Both the position numbers and the translations under genes were made by a program. The notes under the pieces are model-generated. The model made no database searches. It saw only the letters and a list, made by a program, of their open reading frames with translations, and was not told where the DNA came from. A stretch of 7,783 bases of DNA from Gammaproteobacteria bacterium (GTDB taxonomy: Bacteria; Pseudomonadota; Gammaproteobacteria; Cardiobacteriales; Wohlfahrtiimonadaceae): the NCBI GenBank assembly GCA_003864535.1, contig BHEQ01000089.1, positions 1 to 7,783 of the forward strand. Reading direction: 5' to 3'. Positions 6,136 to 7,783 of the stretch are shown here, one piece after another; positions within the stretch are counted from its first letter, which is position 1, and each line of letters starts with the position of its first letter.

Positions 6136-6453
6136 TTAGACAAATAGTTGTTCAATTTGATAAAAATCACGCATTTCAGCGGTCATAATATGTAAAACTA
6201 CATCGCCAAAATCAACTAAAATCCATTCACCTTCAGATTCACCTTCAGTGCCGATAGATTTAATATTAAGCTCTAATCTAGCTTTTTCTACAGCTTTATG
6301 CGCTAGAGTTTTATTATGTCTTGAGGATGTGCCTGTGACGGTGATAGTCCAGTCGGTATAAGCTACGATATCTTGTACAAAAAAGGATTTGATATCAACG
6401 CCTTTGAGATCTTCAAGTGCTTCGATAATAGTATTTTTTAATTTTTCAGACAT
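6136..6453 (-). CDS. rsfS: Ribosomal silencing factor RsfS (Iojap/YbeB family)
   Basis: This small protein binds ribosomal protein uL14 on the large subunit and blocks subunit joining, lowering translation in starvation or stationary phase. It has 105 residues, the same as E. coli RsfS. It shows the family blocks LKGVDI (16-21), TDWTITVTGTSSRH (33-46), GTEGESEGEWILVDFGDVVLHIM (68-90) and the aromatic end DFYQIEQLF (96-104). Its ribosome site is weak (AAAGA a few bases before ATG). It is the first gene of a four-gene minus-strand run with rlmH, purM and purN. nadD, the usual upstream neighbour, is absent from the window; 240 non-coding bases and glpR lie upstream instead. Any promoter for the run should lie in 6454-6693, but I could not define it. 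Confidence 0.95.
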   Translation of the reverse strand: MSEKLKNTIIEALEDLKGVDIKSFFVQDIVAYTDWTITVTGTSSRHNKTLAHKAVEKARLELNIKSIGTEGESEGEWILVDFGDVVLHIMTAEMRDFYQIEQLFV

Positions 6454-6560
6454 ATTGTTCTTTATATTGGATAGTTAAGTTAGCGCCATTGTAGTGTGAT
6501 TCCTTATTTTTGGATATAAGAAATATTTAAGGGACTTCTATTAATTAGATTTTTCAAGGC

Positions 6561-6622
6561 TTGCGATTTTATTAAAAGCGCAGTTTACTTAGGTAAATGA
6601 GCATTTTAATGAAATAGCGTAA
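6561..6622. repeat. Long imperfect hairpin (about 62 bp) in the glpR-rsfS spacer
   Basis: The left arm 6561-6588 and the right arm 6593-6622 are near-complementary around a TTAG loop. GTTTAC pairs with GTAAAT save one bulge, ATTAAAA (6571-6577) pairs with TTTTAAT (6604-6610), and GCGATTTT (6563-6570) pairs with GAAATAGC (6611-6618) with two mismatches. CTTGC (6560-6564) and GCAAG (6633-6637) extend the symmetry outward. No T-tract follows in either direction, so it is not a standard terminator. It could be a dispersed hairpin repeat, a MITE remnant or a structured RNA in the 5' leader of rsfS. Confidence 0.5.
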
Positions 6623-6693
6623 CACAGAAAAAGCAAGTTATAGATATACCCTTTACTTATGCGGTTTTACTTGTAGATGTGCCCAGATGTCTC

Positions 6694-7446
6694 TTATGGA
6701 GTAAAAATAGTTACTTTAGCTGCATGTAATTTGGCTTGATATTTCTTATCTGGCATTTGATCGGTAAAAAGTGAATCAATATCTTTAAAAGAGCCTAATT
6801 TAGCGAGGGCATCTTTACCAAATTTAGTATTATCCGTAACTAACCAAACTCTTTTTGATTGCTCGATAATTGTTTGAGATACTTTAATTTCACGATAATC
6901 AAAATCATAAAGCTTACCTTCCTCATCAATCGCTGAGATACCAATAATCCCAAAATCAACTTTAAACTGGCGAATAAAATCAATCGTCGCCTCACCAACA
7001 ACGCCCATATCCTTACCGCGAACAGACCCACCCGCAATAATCACATTAAAATCAGCTTTTTTACTTAAAATAACCGCAACATTTAAGTTATTGGTGATAA
7101 CAGTTAAGCCCTTATGATTAAGTAAAGCTCTAGCAACGGCCTCAGTTGTTGTGCCAATATTAATAAAAAGAGAGACATTATTGGGGATGTGCTCTGCAAC
7201 TAGAAATCCGATTTTGGATTTTGCATTTAAATTATCCTGATTGCGAGTATCGTAGGGGCTGTTTTCAATGCTTGATGGCAGCGTAACCCCACCATGAACG
7301 CGACGTAATAAGCCTTGCTGGCATAGATCATTTACATCACGCCGAATAGATTGCGCGGTCATATCAAAAATATCTGCAAGTTTTGCAATATCAACTAAAC
7401 CGTTTTCTTGAACTAATTGGAGGATTTGTATTTGTCTGCTATTCAT
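6694..7446 (-). CDS. glpR: DeoR-family repressor, GlpR type (glycerol-3-phosphate regulon)
   Basis: This 250-residue DNA-binding repressor, by family, represses glycerol and glycerol-3-phosphate genes and releases DNA when glycerol-3-phosphate binds. The N-terminal DeoR helix-turn-helix covers about residues 3-57, with TAQSIRRDVNDL (30-41) and LLRRVHGG (46-53). The sugar-phosphate sensor domain follows. GlpR-like stretches matching E. coli are LPSS...N.P, FINIGTTTEAVARALLNH (94-111), TNNLNVA (118-124), IIAGG (136-140), GEATIDFIRQF (151-161) and FGIIGISAID (165-174). The Asp of the FIDIGTT loop is Asn96 here (codon at 7159-7161). No glpD, glpF or glpK is in the window, so the target genes must lie elsewhere. 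The ribosome site is weak. A divergent membrane-protein gene starts 188 bp away. Another DeoR-type sugar regulator is possible but less likely. Confidence 0.88.
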   Translation of the reverse strand: MNSRQIQILQLVQENGLVDIAKLADIFDMTAQSIRRDVNDLCQQGLLRRVHGGVTLPSSIENSPYDTRNQDNLNAKSKIGFLVAEHIPNNVSLFINIGTTTEAVARALLNHKGLTVITNNLNVAVILSKKADFNVIIAGGSVRGKDMGVVGEATIDFIRQFKVDFGIIGISAIDEEGKLYDFDYREIKVSQTIIEQSKRVWLVTDNTKFGKDALAKLGSFKDIDSLFTDQMPDKKYQAKLHAAKVTIFTP

Positions 7447-7634
7447 TATTTATCTTTATTTATTTATGAGGCGAATTTATGCTGTGAACTCAAGTATTTT
7501 TATAAATCAAAATTATTCTTTATAAAGTCTAACCTAAAAACAGATAAGCATGAAGATTTTATCTATATATTTTGTATCTAAAATATAATTCAATGCTTAC
7601 AATATATATCTAAATCTCAACCAGAACTTATATT
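7447..7634. other. Divergent promoter region between glpR and a membrane-protein gene
   Basis: These 188 A/T-rich bases lie between two gene starts on opposite strands and so must hold promoters for both. A TATAAT hexamer at 7584-7589 is a possible plus-strand -10 element, but no good -35 lies 16-18 bp upstream. No GlpR operator or other regulator site was recognised by eye. Confidence 0.4.
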
Positions 7635-7783
7635 ATGCCACCAATTGCCAAATTCGCGCGCAGCTTAACCCTTCTTTCTTTTTTTGGATTGATGTTTGTT
7701 ATCATTTATGCGATTACCCTTAAAAATATTTATCCACTCCATCCAAGGCTTATTTTAATTATTGGAATCGTAGGGCCGATGAT
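7635..7783 (+). CDS. Membrane protein, probably DUF2069 family (3' end outside window)
   Basis: Only the first 49 codons are visible; the reading frame is open to the window edge. The protein starts MPPIAKFARSLTLLSFFGLM and has one hydrophobic segment at about residues 11-29. A short polar linker with His and Pro (LKNIYPLHPR) is followed by a second hydrophobic segment, LILIIGIVGPM. This two-helix start ending in a Gly-Pro turn resembles DUF2069 integral inner-membrane proteins, whose role I do not know. The ATG at 7635 is the first after an in-frame stop at 7611-7613. No clear Shine-Dalgarno site precedes it. It is divergent from glpR. The family call is tentative; that it is a membrane protein is much surer. 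Confidence 0.6.
   Translation, partial: MPPIAKFARSLTLLSFFGLMFVIIYAITLKNIYPLHPRLILIIGIVGPM

Noticed and set aside
6527..6537. TTAAGGGACTT, also found (inverted) before the 83-residue gene at 3721-3731
   Set aside because: There is no start codon after the copy at 6527, and an 11-base match between two A/T-rich spacers may be chance.
6840..7037. 65-codon minus-strand open frame inside glpR
   Set aside because: It overlaps glpR on the same strand in another frame, and glpR is intact with clear DeoR motifs throughout.
7584..7589. TATAAT as a promoter of the last gene
   Set aside because: No recognisable -35 element is placed 16-18 bp upstream, and such hexamers are expected by chance in DNA this A/T-rich.
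7730..7738. TTATCCACT, one base from a DnaA box
   Set aside because: It is a lone imperfect match inside a coding sequence with no second box nearby.

Overview
The window comes from an AT-rich bacterial chromosome. Its proteins read as gammaproteobacterial. PrpC, PrpD, PurM, RlmH and GlpR follow the remembered Escherichia coli sequences closely over their whole lengths, but low-GC codon use and long A/T-only spacers point to a low-GC lineage. I cannot name the genus. All assignments were made by eye from conserved motifs; no database search was possible.

Left part (1-3408, plus strand): a propionate-catabolism cluster of the methylcitrate cycle. It holds the 3' end of prpB (2-methylisocitrate lyase), complete prpC (2-methylcitrate synthase) and complete prpD (2-methylcitrate dehydratase). 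PrpC joins propionyl-CoA to oxaloacetate, PrpD dehydrates 2-methylcitrate, and PrpB splits 2-methylisocitrate into pyruvate and succinate. The genes are not tightly packed. A 380-bp gap separates prpB from prpC, and a 134-bp gap separates prpC from prpD. The first gap holds three DnaA-box-like 9-mers spaced exactly 12 bp apart (two perfect, one near), a perfect 10-bp hairpin and a G/C-rich inverted-repeat element. A shorter relative of that element lies in the second gap.

Middle part (3430-6453, minus strand apart from the shared palindrome): an 83-residue conserved-looking small protein converges on prpD across a palindrome. Upstream of it lies a compact run that reads rsfS, rlmH, purM, purN in transcription order. 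This joins two ribosome-related genes (silencing factor and 23S rRNA pseudouridine methyltransferase) to two consecutive-type purine biosynthesis genes (AIR synthetase and GAR transformylase). Gaps are 9, 20 and 10 bp. PurM carries an unusual Asn-rich insertion right after its first four residues.

Right part (6454-7783): a 240-bp spacer contains a long imperfect hairpin of about 62 bp. It is followed by a glpR-type DeoR-family repressor on the minus strand. A divergent spacer then leads to the first 49 codons of a plus-strand membrane protein, probably of the DUF2069 type, cut by the window edge.

Overall the genes are ordinary housekeeping and catabolic genes. I see no phage, CRISPR, transposase, toxin-antitoxin or other defence system. 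The points worth a second look are non-coding (the DnaA-box array and the intergenic palindromes), together with the PurM insertion and a few residue changes in otherwise conserved motifs.
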